Source: Mermis nigrescens | Lineage: Eukaryota; Nematoda; Enoplea; Mermithida; Mermithidae | Assembly: GCA_036768485.1 (NCBI GenBank) | Contig: JAVLUZ010000165.1 | Span: forward strand, 2,120,075 to 2,184,074 | DNA: 64,000 nucleotides | Direction: 5' to 3' | Part shown: positions 34,101 to 41,724 of the stretch, piece after piece | Position numbering within the stretch: the first letter of the stretch is position 1 | Layout of the letters: every line of letters starts with the position of its first letter | The notes under the pieces: generated by a model | Told to the model about the DNA's origin: nothing | Seen by the model: the letters and a program-made list of their open reading frames with translations, nothing else | Database searches by the model: none | Program-made: the position numbers and the translations under genes

Positions 34101-36100
34101 TCGAGCTGCAGCGATCGGTGAGATTTATTAGCTGTGCCTGAGTGGACATCAGCTTAAAGTTCCCTATACATATGTAGGTGCTGTAGAGACCGGTTGCGTA
34201 AGAATCCGATAGAAAAAATATTTTCGGAAATTCTCTTTACACTTGAATATTTAGCATACATATTTTTTGCTTACCGATAATTATGAAAGGTTTTTAATTC
34301 GCGGTCGAAAAATCCATATTTCGATGTTTAAATTTTTCAAAGAATTTCGATCATTTCTATTAAGGACAATCTGTGTATTGGTTCAGTCCGAGAAAATTTT
34401 GAAAGCGCTCATTCATGGCGTGCACTGCTACATCTTTTGTTGTGGGGAGATTGAAACTGCGATTGATTGGTGACAAGGGGACAGAAATGATCTATTTTTT
34501 GGTTTTAATCTTTTTATCTATAATAGCCTTAACAAAATAATTAGTATGAAAATTAATTGAGCTATCAGAGTTCAAAATTTGCACATGAAGGATACATCTC
34601 GACTTCAGTCGTTCACTTCTGCGCATAAATTTTCTCCCGTCTTCTAGAAAAACGCCTGTATACGTGAGATTCAAACAGGTCGCACGTCGTGAAAGTTCTG
34701 AAATGAAGATGTGTGTGCCACACAAGGGCAAAGGGGGGATGAGAGGGGTTACCCCTTACTCAGATTTTAAAAACGGGGTACAATCAGGTGATTTAGATGA
34801 AACATAAGTTGCTGATGGGAAATTTGAATTTCAGAGTGGAAAACGCAGCTCAGTTAACAAAAAGTACAGTCAGTCTTTTCGGTTTACTGCATAAGTATGA
34901 TTTTTTCCATGGGCTCATACTTTTTTAATTGTCTGTCACATACATGATAGTGAATTAACCACTTAATTCATTCTTTTAATGCGCGTTTTAAAATACATTT
35001 TAGCATTGAATTCATCTACCTTTCGACCTCAAGAATGACATTTCAATATGTTTAAGTAGATAAAAAGATCAATAAATTATTAAATAAAGTGCATGTTATG
35101 ACCCATGTTTACAGTGTTAGCGTTCTTGAAGTTCACCCCCCTCTGGCCACTCCTGCCTTGCCCACCTATGTTATGTGCATGTATAGGTATCTAATATGTA
35201 TCTAAATAACTATATTTATTGCCCAATTAAAAGTCACAAATAACCAAAGCTGAGACAAATACTCTTGTTTGAGAAGGTGAAATATATCAACAGCCGAACC
35301 CCCTTAATAAACACCCCGAGGGGTTCAAGGGATTCTGTGTTTATTAACCGAGTGTGCTTACTATCTGAATTTACAGATGTTTACTTCTATATGTGTCGTA
35401 CAACGCTATTATAGCCAAAAGTACAATAACATGGCAGAACATTACTGTATCTTTTAAGAATAATAGTGTTTTTGACCTTTACTTCGCTCAAAGAGCGTTT
35501 AATATCCAAAACAATGTTTTAACTACTGGGCTTACTCAACAAAAAACTAGTTAAAATGTCGTTTAGTTAATTTTTTAGGCAAATCTTTACTAAACGAGGT
35601 CATTAGCATAGCACGTTGCCATATAGCCACGATTTAATGGAGTTGTCTTTATTATCCGTTAACCAAGTGTTCATAAAGCGGGTTTCTAAATTATGATAAA
35701 GCATAGCAGTTTGGCAGGGACTAAAGAGAATGGTGTTTGTTAGGCGGGATTGTCTACTACCGAGGTTTAACTGTATATAAAAAATGAGTTATATTATTGT
35801 GGACTTATGTACATTTTACTTTTTTACCATTTTACTTACATTTTACTTTTTTGTCTTGAAGGACACCAGTATTACGAAAACCTTTGTTGGAAGGCAATAA
35901 ACCAATCAATTGGTAGGGCAATACGACATAAAAATGATTACGCTGCTATACTTTTACTTGATGCAAGGTATTCGGAACGGCTTGCATCGACGAAAAATTT
36001 CTTACCGCCTTGGATTGCCGATAGTTTAATACCGCCAACTACTTACGACGATTCCTTGTCTGCTATTCGCCATTTTTTCACTTTGCATGATGTTGCGTAA
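11052..36100 (+). CDS. DDX11: DDX11/CHL1 DNA helicase, nine-exon gene (span)
   Basis: This is an ATP-dependent 5'-3' DNA helicase of the XPD/FANCJ/RTEL Fe-S group, acting in the nucleus at replication forks and in sister-chromatid cohesion. Exons: 11052-11342, 11771-12032, 14079-14496, 16725-16927, 18667-18890, 20474-20913, 29125-29493, 33924-34117 and 35862-36100. All junctions are GT-AG and phases join without a stop, giving 2640 nt or 879 residues (human DDX11 970, yeast Chl1 861). In order: Walker A GTGKS (78-82), [10 protein letters not shown], the four Fe-S cysteines, DEAH (398-401), [20 protein letters not shown] and QSIGRAIRH. The start is the first in-frame ATG; the frame stays open upstream to 10974, so a non-ATG or upstream exon cannot be excluded. 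The long insert of human DDX11 between Walker A and motif Ia is shorter here. No disabling change is seen. Confidence 0.93.
11771..12032 (+). CDS. DDX11: DDX11 exon 2
   Basis: It follows the acceptor ATTTTTTAAG and encodes residues 98-185. The region is charged and poorly conserved, rich in Glu/Lys/Gln, and corresponds to the coiled insert of vertebrate DDX11. It ends phase 1 before GTATTT. Its frame joins both neighbours without stops. Confidence 0.8.
12130..12605. repeat. hAT-like MITE relics in intron 2
   Basis: The segment 12162-12360 resembles the 200-240 bp family seen at 49495-49735: CATACATGTATG start, GGCCAAAAA core and a ggggga block. The segment 12400-12600 repeats the theme with GGGACATGGGGGACGATCG. 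No clean TSD was found. Confidence 0.45.
13027..13151. repeat. (AAT)n microsatellite
   Basis: About 120 bp of ATA/AAT trinucleotides with a few interruptions, in DDX11 intron 2. Confidence 0.95.
13280..13672. repeat. hAT-like MITE relic, inverted copy of the 53187 family
   Basis: The reverse complement of this stretch aligns in order with 53187-53572, through CACCCCCCTATGTGCATGTATG at its right end, GTCCGGCTGACCCTTTAG and the 'ggtcaaatagcata' region. Flanking 8-mers do not match convincingly. Confidence 0.5.
14079..14496 (+). CDS. DDX11: DDX11 exon 3
   Basis: It encodes residues 185-324: an acidic stretch ([15 protein letters not shown]), motif Ia [18 protein letters not shown] and [21 protein letters not shown] and GGSGCPFYR follow. 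It therefore carries three of the four Fe-S cysteines. The acceptor is CGCCTAG and the donor GTGAAT, phase 2. Confidence 0.92.
14880..14995. repeat. Truncated hAT-like MITE (33311 family)
   Basis: CATACATGATCTTGTGGGGG, then CCCCGCAAAA and AGAATTGGC, matches the left half of the element at 33311-33724. Confidence 0.45.
16048..16307 (+). mobile_element. hAT-like MITE, ~260 bp 'CCCCCCAGAA' family
   Basis: It starts CACACCTGGGCGTGG and ends TGCTGCCCACGTATG. It is flanked by 8-bp duplications GTCGTAAC and GTCGTAAT (7/8). The body has repeated CCCCCCAG(A/T)AA blocks shared with 31057-31317 and 54960-55222. It is non-coding. Confidence 0.75.
16316..16688. mobile_element. Second hAT-like MITE inserted at the same target
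   Basis: It starts CATACATATAATAC immediately after the right TSD of the previous element and ends ACACGTCTG. GTTGTAAC follows, against GTCGTAAT on the left (6/8). It ends 36 bp before DDX11 exon 4. The family is that of 33311-33724 in the opposite orientation. Confidence 0.6.
16725..16927 (+). CDS. DDX11: DDX11 exon 4
   Basis: It encodes residues 324-392, including [20 protein letters not shown] (fourth Fe-S cysteine region) and [19 protein letters not shown]. The family has the same order. Acceptor ATCATTAG (phase 2), donor GTGAAT (phase 1). Confidence 0.93.
17105..17565. mobile_element. hAT-like MITE, 'TTGTACATGTACAAAG' family
   Basis: It begins CAGTGAGTTTTGTACAAGG and ends CCGAATACAGAATAACGGTG. 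The flanks are ATTTTGAG and ATTTTTAA (6/8). Internal TTTGTACATGTACAAAG palindromes occur near both ends. It is 461 bp, non-coding, in intron 4. Confidence 0.65.
17575..18660. other. Rest of DDX11 intron 4, nothing recognised
   Basis: AT-rich, with no motif-bearing frame or clear repeat. Confidence 0.35.
18667..18890 (+). CDS. DDX11: DDX11 exon 5
   Basis: It encodes residues 392-466, beginning [19 protein letters not shown] (motif II, DEAH box), then [20 protein letters not shown] as in other DDX11 proteins. Acceptor CTATTAAG, donor GTATAA, phase 0 at the end. Confidence 0.93.
18891..19848. other. DDX11 intron 5, left part
   Basis: AT-rich. A few frames of 60-75 codons lack any recognised motif. 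The frames at 19008-19226 and 19399-19620 contain hydrophobic runs but no family signature. Confidence 0.35.
19849..20225. mobile_element. hAT-like MITE, 'TTGTACATGTACAAAG' family, decayed
   Basis: It starts CAGTGTTTTTCTTGTACG and ends TTCAAAAAACCGTG, in the order of the 17105 copy. The TSD is not recognisable. It contains a degraded palindrome near 20055 (CGAAGCGCCG). Confidence 0.6.
20474..20913 (+). CDS. DDX11: DDX11 exon 6
   Basis: It encodes residues 467-613: [40 protein letters not shown], a variable stretch, [16 protein letters not shown] and motif [23 protein letters not shown]. Acceptor GCTTCAAG, donor GTAGGT, phase 2. Confidence 0.92.
20914..22958. other. DDX11 intron 6, left part
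   Basis: Mostly unique AT-rich DNA. A loose inverted repeat built on GCTATGTATATAGCCTTTTTGG lies at about 22244-22412. No gene is seen. Confidence 0.4.
24284..25645. repeat. (CCAA)n-type degenerate satellite, ~1.36 kb
   Basis: Nearly continuous ACCA/ACCAACCAACT units have strong strand asymmetry: the plus strand is almost all A and C, with CTAA, CGGC and CAAT variants. Frequent TAA/TAG exclude a coding role. Confidence 0.95.
25690..27800. repeat. Degenerate ~110-bp tandem array marked by GGCGCTTCGCGCC
   Basis: Units share 'TGCAAAATTGAG', then 'AAAGG-ATAGAAAC', then 'ATTTTCGGCGCTTCGCGCC', then 'AT-ATTTATT'. Clear marker palindromes include 25876-25888 and 26796-26808, with diverged ones near 26045, 26610, 26706 and 27531. 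Confidence 0.65.
29125..29493 (+). CDS. DDX11: DDX11 exon 7
   Basis: It encodes residues 613-736: [40 protein letters not shown] and [20 protein letters not shown] (motif IV region). [20 protein letters not shown] follows. Acceptor TTTTTATTAG, donor GTAACA, phase 2. Confidence 0.93.
29494..30037. repeat. DDX11 intron 7 start with MITE relic
   Basis: The stretch 29560-29790 matches the interior of the 53187 family (TTTTGTCCGGCGATTTTGAACTGA onward). No clean ends are seen. Confidence 0.4.
30228..32096. mobile_element. hAT-like element with CCCCGA subterminal arrays
   Basis: A perfect 16-bp TIR, CAGTGATCGTACGGGG, is flanked by perfect TSDs TATAGATC (30220-30227, 32097-32104). Immediately inside both ends are runs of GACCCC/CCCCGA (30240-30320; 32010-32085). 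Its interior repeats the GGCGTAGCCGG element type again (from about 30549), so it hosts a further insertion. Confidence 0.85.
31057..31317 (+). mobile_element. hAT-like MITE, 'CCCCCCAGAA' family
   Basis: 261 bp, from CACACCTGGGCGTGGG to TGCTGCCCACGTATG, with perfect TSDs GCAGCGAC (31049-31056, 31318-31325). It is inserted inside the CCCCGA element. Confidence 0.85.
33311..33724. mobile_element. hAT-like MITE, 414 bp
   Basis: It starts CTTACATGATCTTGAG and ends ATACTGTGCAGGTATG, with perfect TSDs CTGGCACT (33303-33310, 33725-33732). G- and C-homopolymer blocks lie near each end and a GGCGCTTCGCGCC palindrome lies in the middle (33507-33519). Confidence 0.82.
33924..34117 (+). CDS. DDX11: DDX11 exon 8
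   Basis: It encodes residues 736-801, including motif [21 protein letters not shown], then [20 protein letters not shown]. Acceptor TTATAAAG (phase 2), donor GTGAGA (phase 1). Confidence 0.93.
34118..35861. other. DDX11 intron 8
   Basis: Mostly AT-rich. MITE-like debris lies near 34725-34800 (GGGGGGATGAGAGGGG, TTACCCC) and 35135-35185 (TTCACCCCCCTC ... ATGTGCATGTATAG). No gene is seen. Confidence 0.4.
35862..36100 (+). CDS. DDX11: DDX11 exon 9 (terminal)
   Basis: It encodes residues 801-879: [20 protein letters not shown] (motif VI with the arginine finger), then [13 protein letters not shown] and [15 protein letters not shown], ending in TAA at 36098-36100. The acceptor is TGTCTTGAAG. Confidence 0.94.
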
Positions 36101-36184
36101 GGGTTGATCGTGTCTTTGTGATCGTGTATTTAATTTGTAGTCAATTTCGTTGCTTTTTTTGCATCTGCTTACATATTTTTGCTG

Positions 36185-36190
36185 AATAAA
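36185..36190 (+). terminator. Candidate DDX11 polyadenylation signal AATAAA
   Basis: AATAAA lies 85 bp after the DDX11 stop codon on the gene strand. Confidence 0.6.
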
Positions 36191-36199
36191 CTTAGTTAA

Positions 36200-36840
36200 T
36201 CACTCGTGCGTTTTGTTTACACCGCACGCAAAGCTGCTGCGAAATGAAACCTTTTTTAAAATTTTAGCTTAATTAACTTGCCAGAATCACGTTTGATTGA
36301 TCATTTTTAGGCAAACGCATTTAAAATGCTTGAAACTCGTTTTGGTATCTGTTAAAATGGTTCTTCAAATTATATTTAGGCGCAATGAAGAATTGATGTG
36401 TTTTTTTGATGATTTTAACCATTTTTTATCACGATTTTTTAAATTTTTCCGGCGCTTTGCGCCGAGATAGTACTCATTAATGACATTTACTGACTTAGCG
36501 CTCTAAAAAACCTGAAAGTACATCAGAAAAGAAGTTTTTGTACAGAACAAGGATTTTGTAGCTCCTTAAATGATTTCATGAGTGTTTTTTCGGCGATTTC
36601 TGTCGATTTCTGCATTAATATTGCGAGTTTTTATGAAAACTGAAAAATTTCGAAAATTTTTGACTTTTTTGTATCAAAACTCATTCTGTTTATCAAAAGA
36701 CAGCAAAAAATCGGTACTTCGAGCATAATATACGAAGTTTTGGATAATTTCTGACACTTAGGAAAATTTTGGGGTCCTCCCCTCCTTTAAGAAAATCTTG
36801 GATCCGCCACTGACCACTAGGTGTCATTATTTGGAAGTAT
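36200..36840. repeat. hAT-like debris between DDX11 and the Tc1 element
   Basis: It contains the GGCGCTTTGCGCC palindrome variant near 36452 and ends GGATCCGCCACTG, a typical inverted CAGTGGCGGATCC hAT terminus. The left end was not located. Confidence 0.45.
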
Positions 36841-36843
36841 CTA

Positions 36844-38162
36844 ACGAGTGTCCACTAAAAAATGAGACTGTGTTTGAATGTAAATTACTCTTGAAGTTTT
36901 CAAGCTACAAAAAAGAGTAACATATCATTGTAAAGCGCAATTTTTGCTGAGTTGGATAGTGTTATTTGTGTAAACTAAAATTGTTTTTGTATTTTTTGCG
37001 ATGACTTCGAATCAGGATATGCTTCGTCTTCGCGTGTACAAGTTCTATAATGACAACTCTGACAATGGCAAACTTTTTACTGTACGTCACTTTGTGAGCG
37101 AAGGCGAATCCAAAGCCACCATTTACCGGATTCTCAAACGCTGTGGTGATGGTCTGGAGTATTCTAGACAGTCCGGTTCTGGCCGGAAAGCGAAATTGAT
37201 GACGAAAAACCGGATAAAAAAGTTGAAATCTTCATTTAATGACAGTGGTACCACTTCGATCCGCCAGGCTGCCCAAAAATTTAATATTTCAAAGTCGTAC
37301 GCGCACAAAATTGCAAAGAAAAAGTTGAAAATGCAATATCGAAAGAAAATTCGTATTCCTTCTCGATCTGAAGTTCAAATTAATCTTGCAAAAACGAAAT
37401 GTGGGCGCCTTTATCGAAAATTTGGCGAAAAACAATTCATAATGGACGATGAATCTTATTTCACCCTAACTCACTCTTCCATCGGTGGAAATTTGGGATT
37501 TTACACCAAAAACTTTGGCGCAGCTCCTAATGCAGTTAAATTTACGAAAAAAGCCAAATTTGAGCAAAAAGTTTTGGTTTGGGTTGCAATCGGCTCCAAA
37601 GGCATTTCGCAAAGTTTCATCCGCAAGTCCGGTTACGCCATCACGTCGCAGCGTTATTTAAAAGAATGTATTAAGCGTCGGTTGATTCCTTACATCCGTG
37701 GGAACTATAGTCAGGATGAATACGTGTTTTGGCCCGATCAAGCTAGCTCACATTACACCAAAATCGTTCTCGATTACCTGAAAGCTGAAAACGTCACTTT
37801 TGTTGAAAAACACATGAATCCCGCTTGCGTTCCTGAGATTCGACCAATTGAAGATTTTTGGTCTTATCTTAAGTCTCTGGTGTATGCTAATGGCTGGCAA
37901 GCCAAATCTTGGCAGCAGCTTAGCACCAGGATCAAGTACTGCTTGAAAAAGTTGATCGAGATGTTGTACACAAGCTTGCAGTGAGTACCAAAGGTAGAAT
38001 TGATTCGGTTCGACGACATGGCGTGATAGAAAATCGCTAAGTGTAGCATTCGATAGAAATAAAGATTAACTGTCAAAGAGTGTATTGTTTGTCTGGTTTG
38101 ATGCAGTAGTTGTTGAATAAATTAGTTTTAAAACCCAGTCTCATTTTTTAGTGGACACCCGT
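36844..38162 (+). mobile_element. Complete Tc1/mariner-type transposon
   Basis: The element is 1319 bp. Terminal inverted repeats of 27 bp (left ACGAGTGTCCACTAAA..., right complement ACGGGTGTCCACTAAA...) differ at one base. TA duplicates flank it at 36842-36843 and 38163-38164. It holds one intact transposase ORF and looks recently inserted. It sits within the target duplication of a hAT-like element (38166-41716). Confidence 0.95.
37001..37984 (+). CDS. Tc1/mariner transposase, DD37E type
   Basis: This is a 327-residue cut-and-paste transposase that binds its own terminal repeats and acts in the nucleus. The ATG at 37001 gives a full-length frame to TGA. Helix-turn-helix segments fill residues 1-120 (TSIRQAAQKFNISKSYAHKI). 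The catalytic core has the first Asp in FIMDDESYF and the second in FWPDQASSHY. The Glu in RPIEDFWSYLK is spaced 37 residues from the second Asp, hence DD37E. Length is usual for the superfamily. There are no internal stops, frameshifts or missing catalytic residues. It is an ORF of mobile DNA, not a host gene. Whether it is active cannot be told from sequence. Confidence 0.93.
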   Translation: MTSNQDMLRLRVYKFYNDNSDNGKLFTVRHFVSEGESKATIYRILKRCGDGLEYSRQSGSGRKAKLMTKNRIKKLKSSFNDSGTTSIRQAAQKFNISKSYAHKIAKKKLKMQYRKKIRIPSRSEVQINLAKTKCGRLYRKFGEKQFIMDDESYFTLTHSSIGGNLGFYTKNFGAAPNAVKFTKKAKFEQKVLVWVAIGSKGISQSFIRKSGYAITSQRYLKECIKRRLIPYIRGNYSQDEYVFWPDQASSHYTKIVLDYLKAENVTFVEKHMNPACVPEIRPIEDFWSYLKSLVYANGWQAKSWQQLSTRIKYCLKKLIEMLYTSLQ

Positions 38163-38245
38163 TAGCAGTGTTTTTTGTACAAGGTCCGTTTGTACATGTA
38201 CAAAGATGGTCCCCAAAAATCTACATTTTATACACACATTTTTGG

Positions 38246-39111
38246 TAGAGCTGTGCCGGGGCCGCCTTTTTTGCCGGGGCCGGGGCCGGGGCCTAGGCCC
38301 CGGTGCCGGGGCCGGGGCCTGGCCGGGGCCAATAATAGCGTGCTTTACCATACTCATAGTACGACCCTGCCCTACCCCTTATATGTACCTATGCATATAT
38401 TCTTGCTTGTAGATATGCACGTCAAGCGTTAATATTTGCTCGGATTACAAGATATAACAGAACATGGGCATCGGGGGATCCAGACCCCCAGAATTCTCAT
38501 TCTCCCCCCCCAAAAAAATCCGCTAGACCCCCCAGAAATTGATTTTCAGAATTTTTTGTTTTTCTGCGGTTTTTTGATGCTAATGGATAGCTCATTGAGA
38601 GACGCGAGAAAACGGTGTTTTTTTCGCTCTACCATATATTATCAGGCACTTTTTGACTTTGAAAAATGTTGGACCCCCTAGAATTTTTGAGCTGCCCATG
38701 TATGGATTTAACTCCTCTGACTTGGATGCGTTTTTCAATGTGCTTTACTTTGCACTTTTTTAGGCATATTATTCTATTTGTTCTGATAGACGTAGCTGTC
38801 TGCTACCAAGCAAGCTGGAAATGCTCGTCTATATGAATTGCAATTTAAAATATGTCAATTTTGATTATTAACTAGAAAGTTGCACCAATATGACATAATG
38901 AAATAAAGATTTGAATTAGCAAGATCTGTGGTTTGCTTGAAATTGAGTTTAAAGGTAAATCTGCCCAAAACATTATCAATTTTCTACATTATAATCAACT
39001 CTAACATTGGCCCCGGCCCCGGTGCCGGGGCCAGCCTGGCCCCGGCCCGGGGCCGGGGCCTAGGCCCCGGCGCCGGGGCCGGGGCCGGGGCCTGGCCCCG
39101 GCACAGCTCTA
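38246..39111. mobile_element. hAT-like element with GGGGCC subterminal arrays
   Basis: The 18-bp TIR TAGAGCTGTGCCGGGGCC is identical at both ends. TSDs ATTTTTGG are perfect (38238-38245, 39112-39119). GGGGCC-type hexamer arrays lie at 38264-38332 and 39007-39104. An inverted-orientation relative is at 47647-48433. Confidence 0.9.
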
Positions 39112-39531
39112 ATTTTTGGGTACTATAATCAGTGATCGGACCGAGGCCTCGGCCTCGGCAAGCCTCGGCGTTTTTTGAGCCTCGGCCTCGGCGCCGAGGG
39201 CGAAGCTGAAAAGTGCCGAGGCGCCGAGGGTTAAAATCAAATTTGAATAAGTTTAATATATCCGTTAGATATTAACTATTTAGAATGCATCTGCAGTACA
39301 CAGGCTGTTTCTTACCTATTGGCTTTTCTTATGGTTTTAGGCGCGTACCCAGTTACACCAAGTTACATACAGCAAAGTACCAGTTGATATTCATATGATG
39401 ACTAACTTTTATTTCTCATGCTCGCTACATGGATCGGAAAGTACAGTGCAGAGAAAATAATCGTAATATTAACACTTTATCAACTAAAATAAATGTTTAT
39501 ATGTTTATTGTTGTTAGCCAGAATTCTGATT

Positions 39532-39731
39532 TCAATCTGATGAAGCAGATAATTCATCATCAAAATCCAGATCATCTGAATCAGAGTTAGCCTCATCCAT
39601 TTCGCCTTGTTGTGCTATCGCATCATCGTCGTCATCGTTTATCAGATTCTTTAAAGTCGCACTATTATAACCAACTGCTTTGAGATTATGCTTTACAAAA
39701 AGGAGTTTTTGAACATTTGTCTGTCATTCAT
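39532..39731 (-). pseudogene. hAT transposase C-terminal remnant (left copy)
   Basis: On the minus strand, TNVQKLLFVKHNLKAVGYNS is followed by an acidic tail (NDDDDDAIAQQGEMDEANSD) and a TGA. The NVQKLLFVKHNL part matches the end of the hAT dimerisation domain. The catalytic region is absent and upstream frames are broken. Confidence 0.7.
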
Positions 39732-40037
39732 TCACCACAGCTTTTCTATTCTTCCACCGCATTGTCATGAACTATTTTTTATTTTAGAGGTTTTGTGTAT
39801 CAGTATCACTGATTAAGTATCCTACCGACCTTCCTGCATAGCATATAGTTCCTATTTTAACCCTAACGTAGAGCTCAGGCTCGTATACAGGGGGATTGGG
39901 GGAAAGTGCCCCTTTCGAAATAAAATGTGAGAATAATCGCGAAAGACTTTTCGCGCTTCGCGTTGAATTTCAAAATGATAATTTGTACAACCAAAAGCGT
40001 CTTTTTGCTACATGGATCGGAAAGTACAGTCGCTACA

Positions 40038-40206
40038 TGCAGAGGGGCGGATTTAAGGGGGCGGCCGCTCCCCATTGGCCAAAATATTTGGCGAGATAAA
40101 GAATGGATATGCAATGTGCAATGATTTTTGGTCGTCAGTGACCATAATTTCTCAAATTTTTCCTATTAATACCTATTAATGACATTTATTTACTTTCTTG
40201 GCGACA
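40038..40206. repeat. Fragment of the 23566-28487 family
   Basis: CAGAGGGGCGGATTTAAGGG followed by GCGGCCGCTCCCCATTGGCC and GGCGAGATAAAGAATGG matches, in reverse, 28306-28487. Confidence 0.6.
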
Positions 40207-40207
40207 G

Positions 40208-40590
40208 GGCCCGGTTTCACCATAAGTTTACGACTCCTAAGAGTCCTACGACTTCCATTTTACGGGAAAATCGGGTTTCACCATCTCTTTACGAGTTATG
40301 AATTACGACTACGAGTTATGAGTAACGAGCAACGGGTTAAGAGTTCGTATTACGAGGGTTTCACCAGGATTTCCGTAGGACTCATAAAAACTCATTTTTT
40401 ATGAGTACTTTTTGGACCTTTGTACGAGTACTTGTAATAAAATGTATATCTTTTCTGTTGCGTATGACATTCTTCGTTAGTCATTGTCTGTGTTTTAAAC
40501 AGCATAATTATGTAATTAATTGCAAATTTTATGCCGCTCGATAGAAAAACATAGAAAGTGTTACGAAATGTTTGGGCCCGGTAAGCCCTT
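40208..40590. repeat. GGGCCCGGTTTCACCA repeat
   Basis: GGGTTTCACCA-type segments recur at 40211, 40271 and 40357 between two GGGCCCGGT sites. Family unknown. Confidence 0.4.
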
Positions 40591-41044
40591 TTCTGTTCAT
40601 GTAGGTTTCAAAACACTTTTAACAGCAGAAACAGCTATTTTTGCATAGTTTTCTTTTATTTTCAATAAAAAATTTCAATGTTTTGCATCAAATGCTATAA
40701 ATACAGGAAATCAAGCAGTAAATCATGCTTCTAGACGTCTATCCGCCTTAATTTTGCAAATTTCTCGGCGCTTCGTGCCAGATTTTTGTTAAAGTCTTAG
40801 AAATTTAATGATTTTTTTTGCACAAAACTGTCGAAAATTCTGAAATTTTAAGAAAAATATGACATAAAAAGTGATTTTATGTAAAAGTATACAATGTAAA
40901 ACACCGAAAAATGCTATTTCGCGCGTTGAGGGCAAAATTTTGGACCTGTTTTTGACTTTTTTTGGAAAAGTTTGTATACCGCCCCCTCTCGCTACTGGAT
41001 GGATCAGAAAGTACAGTAATTCTCGCATTCGTCTGCTACCATAA

Positions 41045-41233
41045 AACGTTCAAAGGCTCTTTTTTGTAAAGCACAATCTCAAAGCAGTTGGTTATAATAG
41101 TGTGACTTTAAAGAATCTGATAAAGGCTGACGACGACGATAACGCGATAGTACAACAAGGCGAAATAGATGAGGCTAACTTTGATTCAGATGATCTAGAT
41201 TTCGATGATGATTTATCTGCTTCATCAGATTGA
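41045..41233 (+). pseudogene. hAT transposase C-terminal remnant (right copy)
   Basis: A diverged copy of the same 60-residue end (VQRLFFVKHNLKAVGYNS, then an acidic tail ending DDLSASSD and a stop). It lies in the opposite orientation and is cut by an upstream in-frame TAA. Confidence 0.7.
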
Positions 41234-41724
41234 AATGAAAATTCTGGCCAACACCAATAAACATTTGTTTTAGTTCGATAAAGTGTTAAATATTACGATT
41301 ATTCTCTAGCTCATGTACATACAAAATATTCTAAGAGTACTATTTATGGGTATAGGTATATAAGCTTGACCCTCGGCATTACCCTCGGCCTCGGCCGAGG
41401 CAAGATTTTAAGTCGCCTCGGCCGAGGCCGAGGCCGAGGAGTCCAAAAGTACCCTCGGTCCGATCACTGACTATAATATGGTACAGCAGCGATTCTAGTG
41501 TGGTTAAAACAGAGTTGTTCGACCTTTGGTAGTGTATTTTAGCTGATTCATGGGTCTCTGAGGGCGAAAATCGGCGCGAAGTGCCGAAAATTTTTGCTAA
41601 TTTTAGACCTTTTTTTGCAATTTTTGTCTTTCCAAAAATCTTTGTACATGTAAAAAGACGATCCGGAAAAGTCTTTGTGCATCGGGGAAAATCTTTGCCG
41701 AATACAAAAAACACTGGTACTTAG

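Larger units (their letters stand above)
39130..41469. mobile_element. hAT element derivative with CCTCGG arrays and palindromic ends
   Basis: A perfect 17-bp TIR, CAGTGATCGGACCGAGG, is flanked by perfect TSDs ACTATAAT (39122-39129, 41470-41477). CCTCGG-type arrays lie inside both ends. The outer ~0.5 kb on each side are inverted copies of each other. Both encode the C-terminus of a hAT transposase (see 39532-39731 and 41045-41233). The middle holds unrelated MITE sequence. Confidence 0.88.
38166..41716. mobile_element. hAT-like MITE split by two later insertions
   Basis: It starts CAGTGTTTTTTGTACAAGG and ends CCGAATACAAAAAACACTG. The reconstructed TSDs are GTATCTAG (split by the Tc1 insertion) and GTACTTAG (6/8). 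Own sequence is 38166-38245, 39120-39129 and 41478-41716. The remainder is two other elements. Confidence 0.75.

Noticed and set aside
37123..37308. Open frame antisense to the Tc1-type transposase
   Set aside because: It is a shadow of the intact transposase frame.
38175..38432. Gly/Pro-rich open frames across GGGGCC arrays (also 48247-48522, 30173-30428)
   Set aside because: They are low-complexity translations of the hexamer arrays in both strands, without start context or conservation.
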